Source of the DNA: Clostridia bacterium
Lineage (GTDB): Bacteria > Bacillota > Clostridia > Christensenellales > Aristaeellaceae
NCBI GenBank assembly: GCA_017429265.1
Contig: JAFRPG010000029.1
Span: forward strand, 51,197-115,196
Direction: 5' to 3'
DNA: 64,000 nucleotides
Position 1 is the stretch's first letter, and each line of letters starts with the position of its first letter. The notes under the pieces are model-generated. The model searched no databases. It was not told where the DNA came from and saw nothing but the letters and a program-made list of their open reading frames with translations. The position numbers and the translations under genes are program-made. This document shows positions 35,758-44,722 of the stretch, piece by piece.

Positions 35758-35777
35758 TTTTATGCAGGTTTTATGCA
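35758..35777. repeat. Phased TTTTATGCA direct repeat
   Basis: TTTTATGCA occurs twice with an 11-base period (35758 and 35769), followed by ATTTGCA, in the AT-rich stretch between the divergent argG and hisS promoters. One turn of helix spacing suits a protein-binding site or curved upstream DNA. Confidence 0.5.
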
Positions 35778-35833
35778 TATTTGCAAAGAACCGGCGCATC
35801 CCTGCGGACCGGAAGACCCCGGCGCGCGGGCGA

Positions 35834-35862
35834 TTGACACGGCAGGCCGCATTCGATATAAT
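35834..35862 (+). promoter_or_regulatory. Promoter for hisS-aspS
   Basis: TTGACA, 17 bases, TATAAT: both hexamers perfect. The leader to hisS would be about 65 bases, too short for a T-box. Confidence 0.88.
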
Positions 35863-35932
35863 AAGGAACGGTTTCCGGCCCGGCCGGAACAGCAGGCGGC
35901 CGTGCGCCGCTTTATGCACGAGGAGGGATCTT

Positions 35933-37195
35933 ATGCTGACACAGGCACCCAGAGGGACGCGCGACGTGCTGCCCGCGGACAGCTATCGCTGGCAGTACCT
36001 GGAGAGCAAAATGCGCAAGGCGGCATCGGAGGCGGGATACCGCGAGATGAGGACGCCGGTCTTTGAGCATACCGAGCTCTTCCTGCGCGGCGTCGGCGAT
36101 ACGACCGACATCGTGCAGAAGGAGATGTACACCTTCAAGGACAAGGGCGACCGCTCCATCACCCTCAAGCCCGAGGGGACGGCCGGCGCGGTCCGCGCCC
36201 TGCTGGAGCACAACCTCTATGCGGACGCCCTGCCCTGCAAGTGCTATTACCTCAACGCCCCGATCTTCCGCTACGAGGCGCCGCAGTCCGGCCGCCTGCG
36301 GGAGCATCACCAGTTCGGCATGGAGTGCTTCGGCGCGAAGGACGCCACGGTGGACGCGGAGCTGATCCTGCTGGCCTACCGCCTGCTGAGCGAGCTCGGC
36401 GTGGGCAACCTCTCCGTGAACATCAACTCCATCGGCTGCCCCAACTGCCGCCCGGCCTATCACGCGAAGCTGAAGCAGTACCTGGCCGGCAAGGTGGACA
36501 GCCTCTGCGCCGACTGCAGGAACCGCTTCGAGCGCAACCCCCTGCGCGTGCTGGACTGCAAGGTGCCCACCTGCCAGGAGCAGGTCAGGGACGCCCCGTC
36601 CATACTCGACTGTCTCTGCGACGAGTGCCGCGCGCACTTCGAAAAGCTGCAGCAGTGCCTGACCCTGGCCGGGATCCCGTACCGGATCAACAGCCGGATC
36701 GTCCGCGGCCTCGACTACTACACCAAGACCGTGTTCGAGCTGATCACCGCGACGCCCCAGGGGAACCTGACGGTCTGCGGCGGCGGGCGCTATGACAACC
36801 TGGTGGAGGAACTCGGCGGCGATCCGCTGCCCGCGGTGGGCTTCGGCATGGGCATCGAGCGCGTGCTGATGCTCCTCGACGGCGAGGGCATCGCGATCCC
36901 CGAGCCCAGGCTCTACGACGTGTTCGTCACCTACATGGGCGACAACTGGCAGCCGGCCTTTGCCCTGACGCAGCGGCTGCGCGCCGCCGGTCTGCGCGCC
37001 GACATGGACCACTGCGGCCGCTCCCTCAAGGCGCAGTTCAAGTATGCCAACAAGACCGGCGCAGCCCTCACCGCCACGATCGGCGACGAGGAGGCGGCAA
37101 GCGGAACGGTCAAGCTGAAGAACATGGAGACCCGGGAAGAGAAGACGGTTCCGGCAGACGGGGCGGCGGAGACGGTCCGCGCCATGCTCGGCTGA
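35933..37195 (+). CDS. hisS: Histidyl-tRNA synthetase
   Basis: Charges tRNA-His. The 420-residue class II synthetase has motif 1 around GYREMRTPVFEHTELF, motif 2 in FRYEAPQSGRLREHHQFG, the histidine-specific motifs RGLDYYTKTVFE and GGGRYDNLVEELGG, motif 3 in VGFGMGIERVLML, and a C-terminal anticodon-binding domain (LYDVFVTYMGD onward). Four CxxC-like cysteine pairs in the insertion (CPNC, CADC) suggest a zinc site, as in other clostridial enzymes. The ATG at 35933 follows GAGGAGGG. aspS follows after 24 bases, the usual Firmicutes pairing. Confidence 0.97.
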   Translation: MLTQAPRGTRDVLPADSYRWQYLESKMRKAASEAGYREMRTPVFEHTELFLRGVGDTTDIVQKEMYTFKDKGDRSITLKPEGTAGAVRALLEHNLYADALPCKCYYLNAPIFRYEAPQSGRLREHHQFGMECFGAKDATVDAELILLAYRLLSELGVGNLSVNINSIGCPNCRPAYHAKLKQYLAGKVDSLCADCRNRFERNPLRVLDCKVPTCQEQVRDAPSILDCLCDECRAHFEKLQQCLTLAGIPYRINSRIVRGLDYYTKTVFELITATPQGNLTVCGGGRYDNLVEELGGDPLPAVGFGMGIERVLMLLDGEGIAIPEPRLYDVFVTYMGDNWQPAFALTQRLRAAGLRADMDHCGRSLKAQFKYANKTGAALTATIGDEEAASGTVKLKNMETREEKTVPADGAAETVRAMLG

Positions 37196-37219
37196 CGGTT
37201 GAGAAAGGAACGATCCGAT

Positions 37220-38995
37220 ATGCAGCACCGCACCCATACCTGCAACGACCTGCGCCTGAGCGACGCGGGCAAGAGCGTCGAACTCTGCGGCTGGCTGGAG
37301 AATGTCCGTGAGGTCTCCGGCAGCCTGTGCTTCGCGATCCTGCGCGACTTTTACGGCACCACGCAGCTCGTGCTGGAGACCGAGGAGATGATCGCGGCCT
37401 TCCGCGCGCTGAACAAGGAGTCCACGATCGCCGTGACCGGCACGGTCCGCGAGCGCGACAGCAAGAACCCGAAGATCCCCACCGGCGAGATCGAGGTGGT
37501 CCCGGAGACGATGGAGATCCTCGGCCGCTGCCGCTACAACCAGCTGCCCTTCCAGGTGACCCGCAGCCGCGAGGCGGACGAGGCCCTGCGCCTGAAGTAC
37601 CGCTACCTCGACCTGCGCAATCCCGACGTGAAGAAGAACATCGTCATGCGCTGCAAGGTGGTCGCCGCCCTGCGCAAGGCCATGATTGACCACGACTTCC
37701 TCGAGATCACCACGCCGATCCTGACGGCCTCCTCCCCAGAGGGCGCCCGGGACTATCTGGTCCCCGCCCGCAAGCACCCGGGCAAGTTCTACGCCCTGCC
37801 GCAGGCGCCCCAGCAGTTCAAGCAGCTGCTGATGACCTCCGGTTTCGACCGCTACTTCCAGATCGCCCCGTGCTTCCGCGACGAGGATGCCCGCGGCGAC
37901 CGCTCCCCGGGCGAGTTCTACCAGCTCGACATGGAGATGGCCTTCGCGTCCCAGGAGGACGTCTTTGCCATCTGTGAGGACGTGCTTCCGCCGATCTTCG
38001 CCGAGTACGGCAAGTACAACCGTGCTTCCGCCGCTCCCTTTAAGCGCATCGGCTACCGCGAGGCGATGGAGACCTACGGCACCGACAAGCCCGATCTGCG
38101 CATCGACCTGACCGCCACCGACGTGACCCGCCTGGTGGAGGGCTGCGGCTTCGGCCCCTTCGAAGGCAATGCCGTGAAGGCCGTCGTCGTCTCCGACATG
38201 ACCGCCACCCGCAAGCAGATCGACAAGCTCTGCGCGGACGTGGAGGTCGTCGCGGGCGGCAAGCCCTACTGGTTCCGCCTCGACGAGAAGGGCGAGCTGG
38301 TGGGCGGCATCGCCAAGTTCCTGCAGGACCGCAAGGACAAGGTCGTCTCCGCCCTCGGGCTCAAGCCCAACACCTTCGTCGGCCTCTCTGCCGGAAAGAC
38401 CGGCGCGGCGCAGAAGACGATGGGCGTGCTGATCAAGCAGCTGGGTGCACTCTGCCCGAACCACATGGACGCGGAGCAGTACGCCTTCTGCTGGATCGTG
38501 GACTTCCCGATGTACGAGATCGGCGAGGAGAGCGGCGAGCTGGAGTTCTGCCACAACCCCTTCTCCATGCCCAACGGCGGGCTGGAGATTCTCAAAAAGG
38601 CCGCCGCGGACGAGATCGATCCGCTGAGCATCAACGCCTTCCAGTACGACCTGGTCTGCAACGGCGTGGAGCTCTCCTCCGGCGCGGTGCGCAACCATGA
38701 CCCGGAGATCATGATCGAGGCCTTCCGCCTGGTCCGCCTGGGCGAGGAGGATGTGAAGGCTAAGTTCCCGGCCATGTACAACGCTTTCTGCTACGGCGCT
38801 CCGCCGCACGCGGGCATCGCTCCCGGCGTGGACCGCATGGTCATGCTCCTGGCGGGTGAGGATTCCATCCGCGAGGTCATCCCGTTCCCGATGAACAAGA
38901 ACGCCCAGGATCTCCTGATGGGCGCCCCCTCCGAGGTGGAGCAGAAGCAGCTGGATGAGCTGCACATCGCGATCGTGAAGGACGCGGAAGACTGA
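37220..38995 (+). CDS. aspS: Aspartyl-tRNA synthetase
   Basis: Charges tRNA-Asp. The 591-residue bacterial-type enzyme has the N-terminal OB anticodon-binding domain (VELCGWLENVREVSG), motif 2 with FRDEDARGDRSPGEFYQLDMEM, the bacteria-specific GAD insertion (residues about 290-420) and motif 3 in GVDRMVMLLAGEDSIREVI. The ATG at 37220 follows AAAGGAACG. Whether it is discriminating or also charges tRNA-Asn depends on a gatCAB system not seen here. It ends at a strong bidirectional terminator. Confidence 0.97.
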   Translation: MQHRTHTCNDLRLSDAGKSVELCGWLENVREVSGSLCFAILRDFYGTTQLVLETEEMIAAFRALNKESTIAVTGTVRERDSKNPKIPTGEIEVVPETMEILGRCRYNQLPFQVTRSREADEALRLKYRYLDLRNPDVKKNIVMRCKVVAALRKAMIDHDFLEITTPILTASSPEGARDYLVPARKHPGKFYALPQAPQQFKQLLMTSGFDRYFQIAPCFRDEDARGDRSPGEFYQLDMEMAFASQEDVFAICEDVLPPIFAEYGKYNRASAAPFKRIGYREAMETYGTDKPDLRIDLTATDVTRLVEGCGFGPFEGNAVKAVVVSDMTATRKQIDKLCADVEVVAGGKPYWFRLDEKGELVGGIAKFLQDRKDKVVSALGLKPNTFVGLSAGKTGAAQKTMGVLIKQLGALCPNHMDAEQYAFCWIVDFPMYEIGEESGELEFCHNPFSMPNGGLEILKKAAADEIDPLSINAFQYDLVCNGVELSSGAVRNHDPEIMIEAFRLVRLGEEDVKAKFPAMYNAFCYGAPPHAGIAPGVDRMVMLLAGEDSIREVIPFPMNKNAQDLLMGAPSEVEQKQLDELHIAIVKDAED

Positions 38996-39006
38996 TCCCG
39001 GACACA

Positions 39007-39050
39007 ATACAAAAGCGTGCAGCCGCTCGGGTGACTGCACGCTTTTGTAT
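39007..39050. terminator. Bidirectional terminator between aspS and GH3
   Basis: A 15-bp perfect stem, ATACAAAAGCGTGCA / TGCACGCTTTTGTAT, with an A-rich left arm and T-rich right arm. It serves the convergent aspS and GH3 genes. Confidence 0.93.
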
Positions 39051-39058
39051 GTCCGGAT

Positions 39059-41266
39059 TCAGCCGATCAGCGTGAATCCCGCCTCGCTGCCGGAGGCGCT
39101 GTCCGGTCCGATCCACAGGCGGAAGCGGCCGGGCTCGCTGGCCCAGCGGTTCTCCGCCGTCCAGAAGCGCAGCATGGGCTCCGTGATCTCAAAGGAGACG
39201 GTCCGGGTCTCGCCGGGCTTGAGGAGGATACGGCGGAAGTCCTTGAGTTCCCGGACCGGGCGGACGCGGCTGCCCGTGACGTCGCGGAGGTAGAGCTGGA
39301 CGGTCTGCTCCGCGGGCATCGGGCCGGTCAGCGTGACATCCGCGGAGGCGGTCAGGACGCCGTCCGGCGCCAGCGTTCCGCCGCTCAGGGTGACGGGCGA
39401 GAAGCGGACTTCCCCGTAGGTCAGGCCGTAGCCGAAGGGGTAGAGCGCCGAGTTCTCACAGTCCAGATAGCGAGAGGTGAAGGCGTCGTAGCGGTCGTCG
39501 GGACGCGGGCGGCCGGTGGGATACTGGTCGTAGTGCAGGGGCTCCTGTCCCACCGCGCGCGGGAAGCTCATCGGCAGCTTGCCGGAGGGCGCGGTCCGCC
39601 CGGTCAGGACGTCGAGGATGCCGTGCCCGCCCTCGGAGCCGGGCAGCCAGCAGACCATCAGGGCGTCCGAGAGCGCCGCGGCCTCCTTCAGCTCGAGCGG
39701 ACGTCCGCAGAAGACCAGCGTGACGATCCGCTTTTTCGTCCCGGCCAGGCGGCGGAGGAGATCCGTCTGGACCTCCGGAAGGGTCAGGGACACGCGGCTG
39801 GTGGACTCGCCGGTCTGCCCGCGGTGCTCGCCGAGGCACAGCACGACGGTATCCGCCCACTCGGCGGCCTCCGCGGCCTCATCCGCCAGGCGGCGGTTCT
39901 TCTCCTCCCAGTCGGGATCGCTGTAGATGCTGACGTTGACATGTGTGCCCTGGTCGAGCAGGGTGCAGCCGGCGGCGAAGCGAACCTCGGTGCCTGTGCC
40001 CGCGAATGCCTCCTCCGCGGCCTTCCGCACGGTGACCGTACCGGACGTGTCCCCGAGGGAGATGGCCCAGGAACTGTGGATGTCGGCGTTTTCGGCATAC
40101 GGGCCGATGAAGGCGATCCGGCGGCCCCGCAGCGGCAGGGCCTCATTTTTGTTTTCCAGCAGGACGAGGGACTCCGCGACGGTCTTCCGGGCGGACGCGC
40201 GGACGGCGGGGTCGCTGCGCAGCGCCTCCAGCCGTTCGGCGGAGACGCCCCGGAACGGATCCTCGAAGAGGCCCAGATCGTTTTTGAGGCGCAGGACCCG
40301 CATCACGGCCTCGTCGAGGGCCTGCTCCGGCACCTTGCCCGAGCGGACCAGCTCCTCCAGGTGACCGCTGTAGCACGCGCCGCACATGTCGATGTCGAGG
40401 GTGGCCGCCATCGACTTGCGCGCGGCGTCGGCATCGTCCTCCGCATAGCTGTGCGGGACCATCTCCCTGACCGCGCCGTAGTCCGAGATCAGCACGCCGT
40501 CAAAGCCGAACTCTGCGCGCAGGATTTCCTTCATCAGCTGCGGATGCGCGCTGGCCGGGATGCCGTTCCAGGTGTTGAAGGAGGACATGACCAGCATGGC
40601 GCCCGCGTCGATGGCTGCCCGGTAGGCGGGGAGATACTTCTCGCGCAGGGTGTGCTCCGAGAGTTCCACATTCTGATAGTCACGTCCGGCCTCCGCGCCG
40701 CCGTAGGCCGCGAAGTGCTTGATGCAGGAGGCCACGTGACGGCCGTCGTCCACGCGCTCGCCCTGGTAGCCCTTCACCATGGCGGCGGCCATGCGGCTGT
40801 TGAGCAGCACATCCTCGCCGGTGGACTCCATCACGCGGCCCCATCGGGCGTCCCGGGACAGGTCGCACATGGGGGAGAAGGTGACGTGGATGCCGTCGGC
40901 GGCGGCTTCCGCGGCCTGCACCGAAGCGCCTTCTTCGACCAGCGCCGGGTCGAAGGTGGCGCCCTGTCCGAGCGGGCAGGGGAAGACCGTCTTATGCCCG
41001 TGCACCACGTCGAGCATGAAGAGGAGGGGGATATGGTGCGGATGGGCTGCCATATAGCGCGTCTGGAGATCGCGGAGCTTGTCCGCGCCGTCGATGCTGA
41101 GGGTGCTGCCGGCCAGCTGCCGGACGCGCTGCGGGATGGTTTCCTCCGAGATACCGGTCTGGAACGCGGTCGGGTCGTAGGCTCCGCCGGGGAGCTGCAC
41201 CAGCTGCATGACCTTTTCCTCGAGGCTCATGTCGGACAGGAGACTGAAAAGCTGCTGATCGTTCAT
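39059..41266 (-). CDS. GH3 beta-glucosidase, BglX-like
   Basis: A 735-residue glycoside hydrolase family 3 enzyme in the normal order: TIM barrel (residues about 10-320) with FMLDVVHGHKTVFP, ASCIKHFAAYGG and the nucleophile aspartate in GVLISDYGAV near residue 261; alpha/beta sandwich (about 340-600) with LVLLENKNEALPL and LGEHRGQTGE; and a C-terminal fibronectin III-like domain from YPFGYGLTYGEV. No signal peptide is seen, so it is cytosolic. The ATG at 41266 fits the family start; an upstream ATG at 41287 is possible. The promoter carries a cre-like operator, implying sugar control. Confidence 0.94.
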   Translation of the reverse strand: MNDQQLFSLLSDMSLEEKVMQLVQLPGGAYDPTAFQTGISEETIPQRVRQLAGSTLSIDGADKLRDLQTRYMAAHPHHIPLLFMLDVVHGHKTVFPCPLGQGATFDPALVEEGASVQAAEAAADGIHVTFSPMCDLSRDARWGRVMESTGEDVLLNSRMAAAMVKGYQGERVDDGRHVASCIKHFAAYGGAEAGRDYQNVELSEHTLREKYLPAYRAAIDAGAMLVMSSFNTWNGIPASAHPQLMKEILRAEFGFDGVLISDYGAVREMVPHSYAEDDADAARKSMAATLDIDMCGACYSGHLEELVRSGKVPEQALDEAVMRVLRLKNDLGLFEDPFRGVSAERLEALRSDPAVRASARKTVAESLVLLENKNEALPLRGRRIAFIGPYAENADIHSSWAISLGDTSGTVTVRKAAEEAFAGTGTEVRFAAGCTLLDQGTHVNVSIYSDPDWEEKNRRLADEAAEAAEWADTVVLCLGEHRGQTGESTSRVSLTLPEVQTDLLRRLAGTKKRIVTLVFCGRPLELKEAAALSDALMVCWLPGSEGGHGILDVLTGRTAPSGKLPMSFPRAVGQEPLHYDQYPTGRPRPDDRYDAFTSRYLDCENSALYPFGYGLTYGEVRFSPVTLSGGTLAPDGVLTASADVTLTGPMPAEQTVQLYLRDVTGSRVRPVRELKDFRRILLKPGETRTVSFEITEPMLRFWTAENRWASEPGRFRLWIGPDSASGSEAGFTLIG

Positions 41267-41338
41267 CGGGGCCGTCCTCTCTCTCAATGATCGTTATATT
41301 AATGAAACGACAGGCGCAAACAACACCCTGCTGCCAGA

Positions 41339-41367
41339 ATTGTAAGCGCTGGCAGGCGGGAAGTCAA
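41339..41367 (-). promoter_or_regulatory. Promoter for the BglX-like gene
   Basis: On the minus strand TTGACT, 17 bases, TACAAT. The distance to the start codon is 72 bases. Confidence 0.72.
41341..41354 (-). promoter_or_regulatory. cre/LacI-family operator
   Basis: TGTAAGCGCTGGCA on the plus strand fits the catabolite-responsive element TGWAANCGNTNNCA at every fixed position. It overlaps the -10 and spacer of the GH3 promoter, so a CcpA or a local LacI-type repressor would block the gene. Which protein binds is unknown. Confidence 0.65.
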
Positions 41368-41576
41368 GACGCAAATCGCCCCGCAGGACCGGCCGCGGAA
41401 AGAAAGCATGCAGAATTCCGCCCGCGGCGGGAAGAAAAGCGCGGTCTGGTTCGTCTGAATGGATGAAGGCTGATAAAAAGTGCTTCACCCCTGCAGGAAA
41501 TGACGAAAGTATGTCAAATATGAAAATATTGTGAAGTTCTGCCCCTTCGGCGGGCAGACGCAAGGAGGAACAGGGC

Positions 41577-43121
41577 ATGAAACGGACTCTGGCCACAATC
41601 CTGACCGTCGTGCTGACGGTGACGGCGCTGATCATTCCGGCGGAACCGGCGCTGGCGGACACGACGGCCTATGTCATCGGAGGATGGCTGCGCCTGCGGG
41701 CCACGCCGTCCTTTGACTCGGCGACCATCGGCAGCTTCTACACGGGCACGGCCGTGACGGTGCTCGGGGTAAGCGGCTCGTGGTACAACGTCCGGACGCC
41801 CAACAACACGACGGGCTACATGTACAGCGCCTACCTGAGCTTCAACCCTCCGGGAACGCCCTCTGGCGACACCGGCACCGCGAAGGTCTACGCCTCCAAC
41901 GGGCGCAACGTCAATCTGCGCAACGGCCCGGGCCTCAGCTATCAGGTGATCGGCACGTACAGCGTTGGCACGACGGTCACGATCCTTTCGCGGGGGAGCG
42001 GCTGGCACTATATCCGCGCCGGGAAGCAGACCGGCTACATGATGGCCAAATACCTCGTGGAGAGCGGCACCCCCACGCCGATCCCGCCGACGCCGCCCGT
42101 GCCCACCGACAACTACACGGCCTATGTCTACGCCACCAACGGCAAGCCCGTCAACCTGCGCGCCGGAGCGGGGAAGAACACCAAGTCCATCGCCCTGATC
42201 CCGGTCGGCACGACGGTGACGGTCCTGCAGCACGGCCCGACCTGGGACTACATCTCCGTGAACGGAAAACTGGGCTACATGATGACGCGCTTCCTGGTCA
42301 CCACCCAGCCCGGGATCCGGATCACCCTGACAGGCGCCAGCCTCAACTACGTCGCGCCGGTCGTGGGCCAGACCCTTGTACCGACCCTGTCGCCCGCGGG
42401 CGCCACGGCGCAGCTGCGCTGGTACAACAGCGCCGGTCAGCTGGTCGGCCAGGGCGCGAGCTACACGGTGCGCAGCAGCGACGTCGGCTTCTCCCTGATG
42501 GTCGTTGCGACCGGCACCGGCAACACGCAGGGGACCGTTTCCTCCTCCTACACGGGCATGGTCACGACGGGGACCCCGGTGACGATGCCGCTGACGGGAC
42601 TCACGGTCTCCCCGACGAGCCCGAAGAGCGGCGACATCCTCACGGCACAGGTCCAGCCGTCCGGCGCCACCGCCTCCTACATCTGGTACCGCTCGGACAG
42701 TCTGGTGGTCAGCACGGGCGCGACCTATTACGTCCAGCCCTCCGACGTCGGCTTCCGATTCTACTGCGTGGCCCAGGGCACGGGCAGCTATACCGGCACG
42801 GTCTACAGCAACTACACCGACCAGGTGACGAATCCGACGCCCGTCAGCCAGCTGACCGGCACGATCACGATCCCTGTGGCGTCCAACCCCTATTCCGTGC
42901 TGACCCCGAGGCTGAACCTCAACAGCTATCAGGTGAAGTACGACTGGCAGCTCAACGGCGTTTCCGTGGGCAGCGGCGAGACCCTGTACATCACCGAGGC
43001 CATGGTGAACAAGAGCGTCCAGCTGGTCGTGACGGCGATCAACGGCAGCGGCTACACCGGCTCCGTGGTCTCCAACCTGTGCTTTGTGAAGAACACCGCG
43101 ACATCCTCGGACGTCCCGTAA
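41577..43121 (+). CDS. Secreted protein with three SH3b domains and Ig-like repeats
   Basis: A 514-residue exported protein. A signal peptide (MKRTLATIL..., cleavage after ALA near residue 27) is followed by three bacterial SH3 domains at about 28-90, 99-162 and 179-243, each with the LRxGPG/LRAxP and GYMxxxYL pattern, then a proline/threonine linker between the second and third. From about 250 to the end come three repeats of about 85 residues of beta-rich, Ig-like type, with the shared phrase SSDVGFSLMVVATGTG / PSDVGFRFYCVAQGTG. SH3b domains bind cell-wall peptides, so a wall-attached role is likely. A UUCG-capped hairpin (CTGCCC/GGGCAG) precedes the AAGGAGG ribosome site. The region 41368-41530 shows no gene. 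Confidence 0.85.
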   Translation: MKRTLATILTVVLTVTALIIPAEPALADTTAYVIGGWLRLRATPSFDSATIGSFYTGTAVTVLGVSGSWYNVRTPNNTTGYMYSAYLSFNPPGTPSGDTGTAKVYASNGRNVNLRNGPGLSYQVIGTYSVGTTVTILSRGSGWHYIRAGKQTGYMMAKYLVESGTPTPIPPTPPVPTDNYTAYVYATNGKPVNLRAGAGKNTKSIALIPVGTTVTVLQHGPTWDYISVNGKLGYMMTRFLVTTQPGIRITLTGASLNYVAPVVGQTLVPTLSPAGATAQLRWYNSAGQLVGQGASYTVRSSDVGFSLMVVATGTGNTQGTVSSSYTGMVTTGTPVTMPLTGLTVSPTSPKSGDILTAQVQPSGATASYIWYRSDSLVVSTGATYYVQPSDVGFRFYCVAQGTGSYTGTVYSNYTDQVTNPTPVSQLTGTITIPVASNPYSVLTPRLNLNSYQVKYDWQLNGVSVGSGETLYITEAMVNKSVQLVVTAINGSGYTGSVVSNLCFVKNTATSSDVP

Positions 43122-43143
43122 ACACGCGGATGACCGAAGGCAG

Positions 43144-43172
43144 AAAGCGCTTCCCCCGCGGAGCGCTTTTTG
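43144..43172 (+). terminator. Terminator after the SH3b gene
   Basis: AAAGCGC and GCGCTTT form a 7-bp stem with a 12-base loop, then a T-run. Confidence 0.8.
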
Positions 43173-43173
43173 C

Positions 43174-43203
43174 TTGCCAAAGCGGCGGGAAGTAGTGTAT
43201 AAT
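43174..43203 (+). promoter_or_regulatory. Promoter for the M18 aminopeptidase
   Basis: TTGCCA, 18 bases, TATAAT, immediately after the SH3b terminator. Confidence 0.75.
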
Positions 43204-43246
43204 GATGCCTGAAAACAGCGCAGCAATGCGGAAAGGACGGTATCAT

Positions 43247-44641
43247 ATGGTCAAAAAGAATGCCTGGGAGCAGTATGACGAGCAGGAGATGCGGAAAGCC
43301 GAAGCCTTTGCGGCGGCCTACAGGGCCTTCCTCGACGGCGGCAAGACCGAGCGCGAGTGCGTCGCCGAGGGCGTGGAGGAGGCGAAGGCGAAGGGCTTCA
43401 TCAGCCTGTGGGATGCCCTGAAGGAGGGCAGGCGCCTTCAGCCCGGCGACCGTGTGTACGCGGACTGGATGGGCAAGAGCCTGATGGCCTTTATCGTCGG
43501 CACGCATCCGGTCAGCGAGGGCATGAACATCCTCGGCGCGCACATCGACTCCCCGCGCGTGGACGTCAAGCAGAACCCGCTCTATGAGGATGAGGGCATC
43601 GCCTACCTCGACACGCATTATTACGGCGGCATCAAGAAGTATCAGTGGGTCGCGCAGCCCCTGGCCCTGCACGGTGTCATCGTGCGCCGCGATGGCACCA
43701 AGGTGACCCTCGCCCTGGGCGAGAAGGACGACGATCCCGTCTTCTGCTTCTCCGACCTGCTGATCCACCTGGCCCAGGATCAGATGAGCAAGAAGGCCTC
43801 CGAGGTGGTCGAGGGCGAGACCCTGAACCTGATCGTCGGCGGTCTGCCCCTGAAGGGCGAGGAGAAGGACAGCGTCAAGCAGGGCGTGCTGAAGCTGCTC
43901 AAGGATCAGTATGACATCGAGGAAGAGGATTTCCTCTCCGCGGAGCTCGAGATCGTCCCGGCCGGCAAGTGCCGCGATCTCGGCTTTGACCGCTCCATGC
44001 TCCTCGGCTACGGCCATGACGACCGCGTCTGCGCCTATCCGTCCCTGCGCGCGGTGACCGACTTCGAGGGCACGCCGGACTATACCCTCTGCGCCATCCT
44101 CACCGACAAGGAGGAGATCGGCAGTGTCGGTGCCACCGGCATGAACTCCAACTTCTTCGAGAACACCGTCGCGGAGCTGTGCACCCTGGCGCAGGAGGGC
44201 TGTGCCGACCTGAATCTCCGCCGCGCCCTGCGCAACAGCCGGATGCTCTCCAGCGACGTCAGCGCGGGCTTTGATCCGAACTTCGCCTCCGTGTTTGAAA
44301 AGAAGAACGCGGCGATCCTGTCCAGGGGCGTGTGCTTCAACAAGTTCACGGGCCGCGGCGGCAAGGGCGGCAGCAATGACGCCAACGCCGAGTACATCGC
44401 GGAGATCCGCCGGATCATGGACGGCGCGAACGTCGACTTCCAGACCGCAGAACTCGGCCGCGTGGACGTGGGCGGCGGCGGCACCATCGCCTACATGTGC
44501 GCGAAGTACGGCATGAACGTCATCGACGCGGGCATCGCCGTCCTCTCCATGCATGCGCCCTACGAGATCATCGCCAAGTGCGACCTCTGGGAAGCCTACA
44601 AGGGCTACTGCGCCTTCCTGAAGGAAGCGAAGCCCTTCTGA
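43247..44641 (+). CDS. M18-family aminopeptidase
   Basis: A 464-residue cytosolic metallo-aminopeptidase of family M18 (ApeA/ApeB, aspartyl or leucyl aminopeptidase type). Metal-site and catalytic contexts: LGAHIDSPRVD, LTDKEEIGSVGATG with the general base and ligand glutamates, LSSDVSAGFDPNF and the last histidine in VLSMHAPYEI. A central RGGKGGSNDANAEY stretch is family-typical. It trims N-terminal residues from peptides for reuse. The ATG at 43247 follows GGAAAGGA. Confidence 0.93.
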   Translation: MVKKNAWEQYDEQEMRKAEAFAAAYRAFLDGGKTERECVAEGVEEAKAKGFISLWDALKEGRRLQPGDRVYADWMGKSLMAFIVGTHPVSEGMNILGAHIDSPRVDVKQNPLYEDEGIAYLDTHYYGGIKKYQWVAQPLALHGVIVRRDGTKVTLALGEKDDDPVFCFSDLLIHLAQDQMSKKASEVVEGETLNLIVGGLPLKGEEKDSVKQGVLKLLKDQYDIEEEDFLSAELEIVPAGKCRDLGFDRSMLLGYGHDDRVCAYPSLRAVTDFEGTPDYTLCAILTDKEEIGSVGATGMNSNFFENTVAELCTLAQEGCADLNLRRALRNSRMLSSDVSAGFDPNFASVFEKKNAAILSRGVCFNKFTGRGGKGGSNDANAEYIAEIRRIMDGANVDFQTAELGRVDVGGGGTIAYMCAKYGMNVIDAGIAVLSMHAPYEIIAKCDLWEAYKGYCAFLKEAKPF

Positions 44642-44657
44642 GACCGATCACGACCTG

Positions 44658-44712
44658 CCGGGCTGTGGGGAAGGACGCCTCCGGGCGCCCGGCCTCACAG
44701 CCCGTATTTTGG
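44658..44712 (+). terminator. Terminator after the M18 gene
   Basis: GGGCTGTG pairs with CACAGCCC through an imperfect long hairpin, followed by GTATTTTG. Moderately strong. Confidence 0.6.
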
Positions 44713-44722
44713 AGGGCAATCG

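Noticed and set aside
35863..35932. T-box before hisS
   Set aside because: The leader after the promoter is only about 65 bases and has no T-box motif or terminator.
35912..39040. Long minus-strand frame opposite hisS and aspS
   Set aside because: Complement of two tRNA synthetases; low-information sequence with no start signal.
43155..43168. Third copy of the double-hairpin repeat near GCGGAGCGC
   Set aside because: The short match is part of the terminator of the SH3b gene and the second hairpin is missing.
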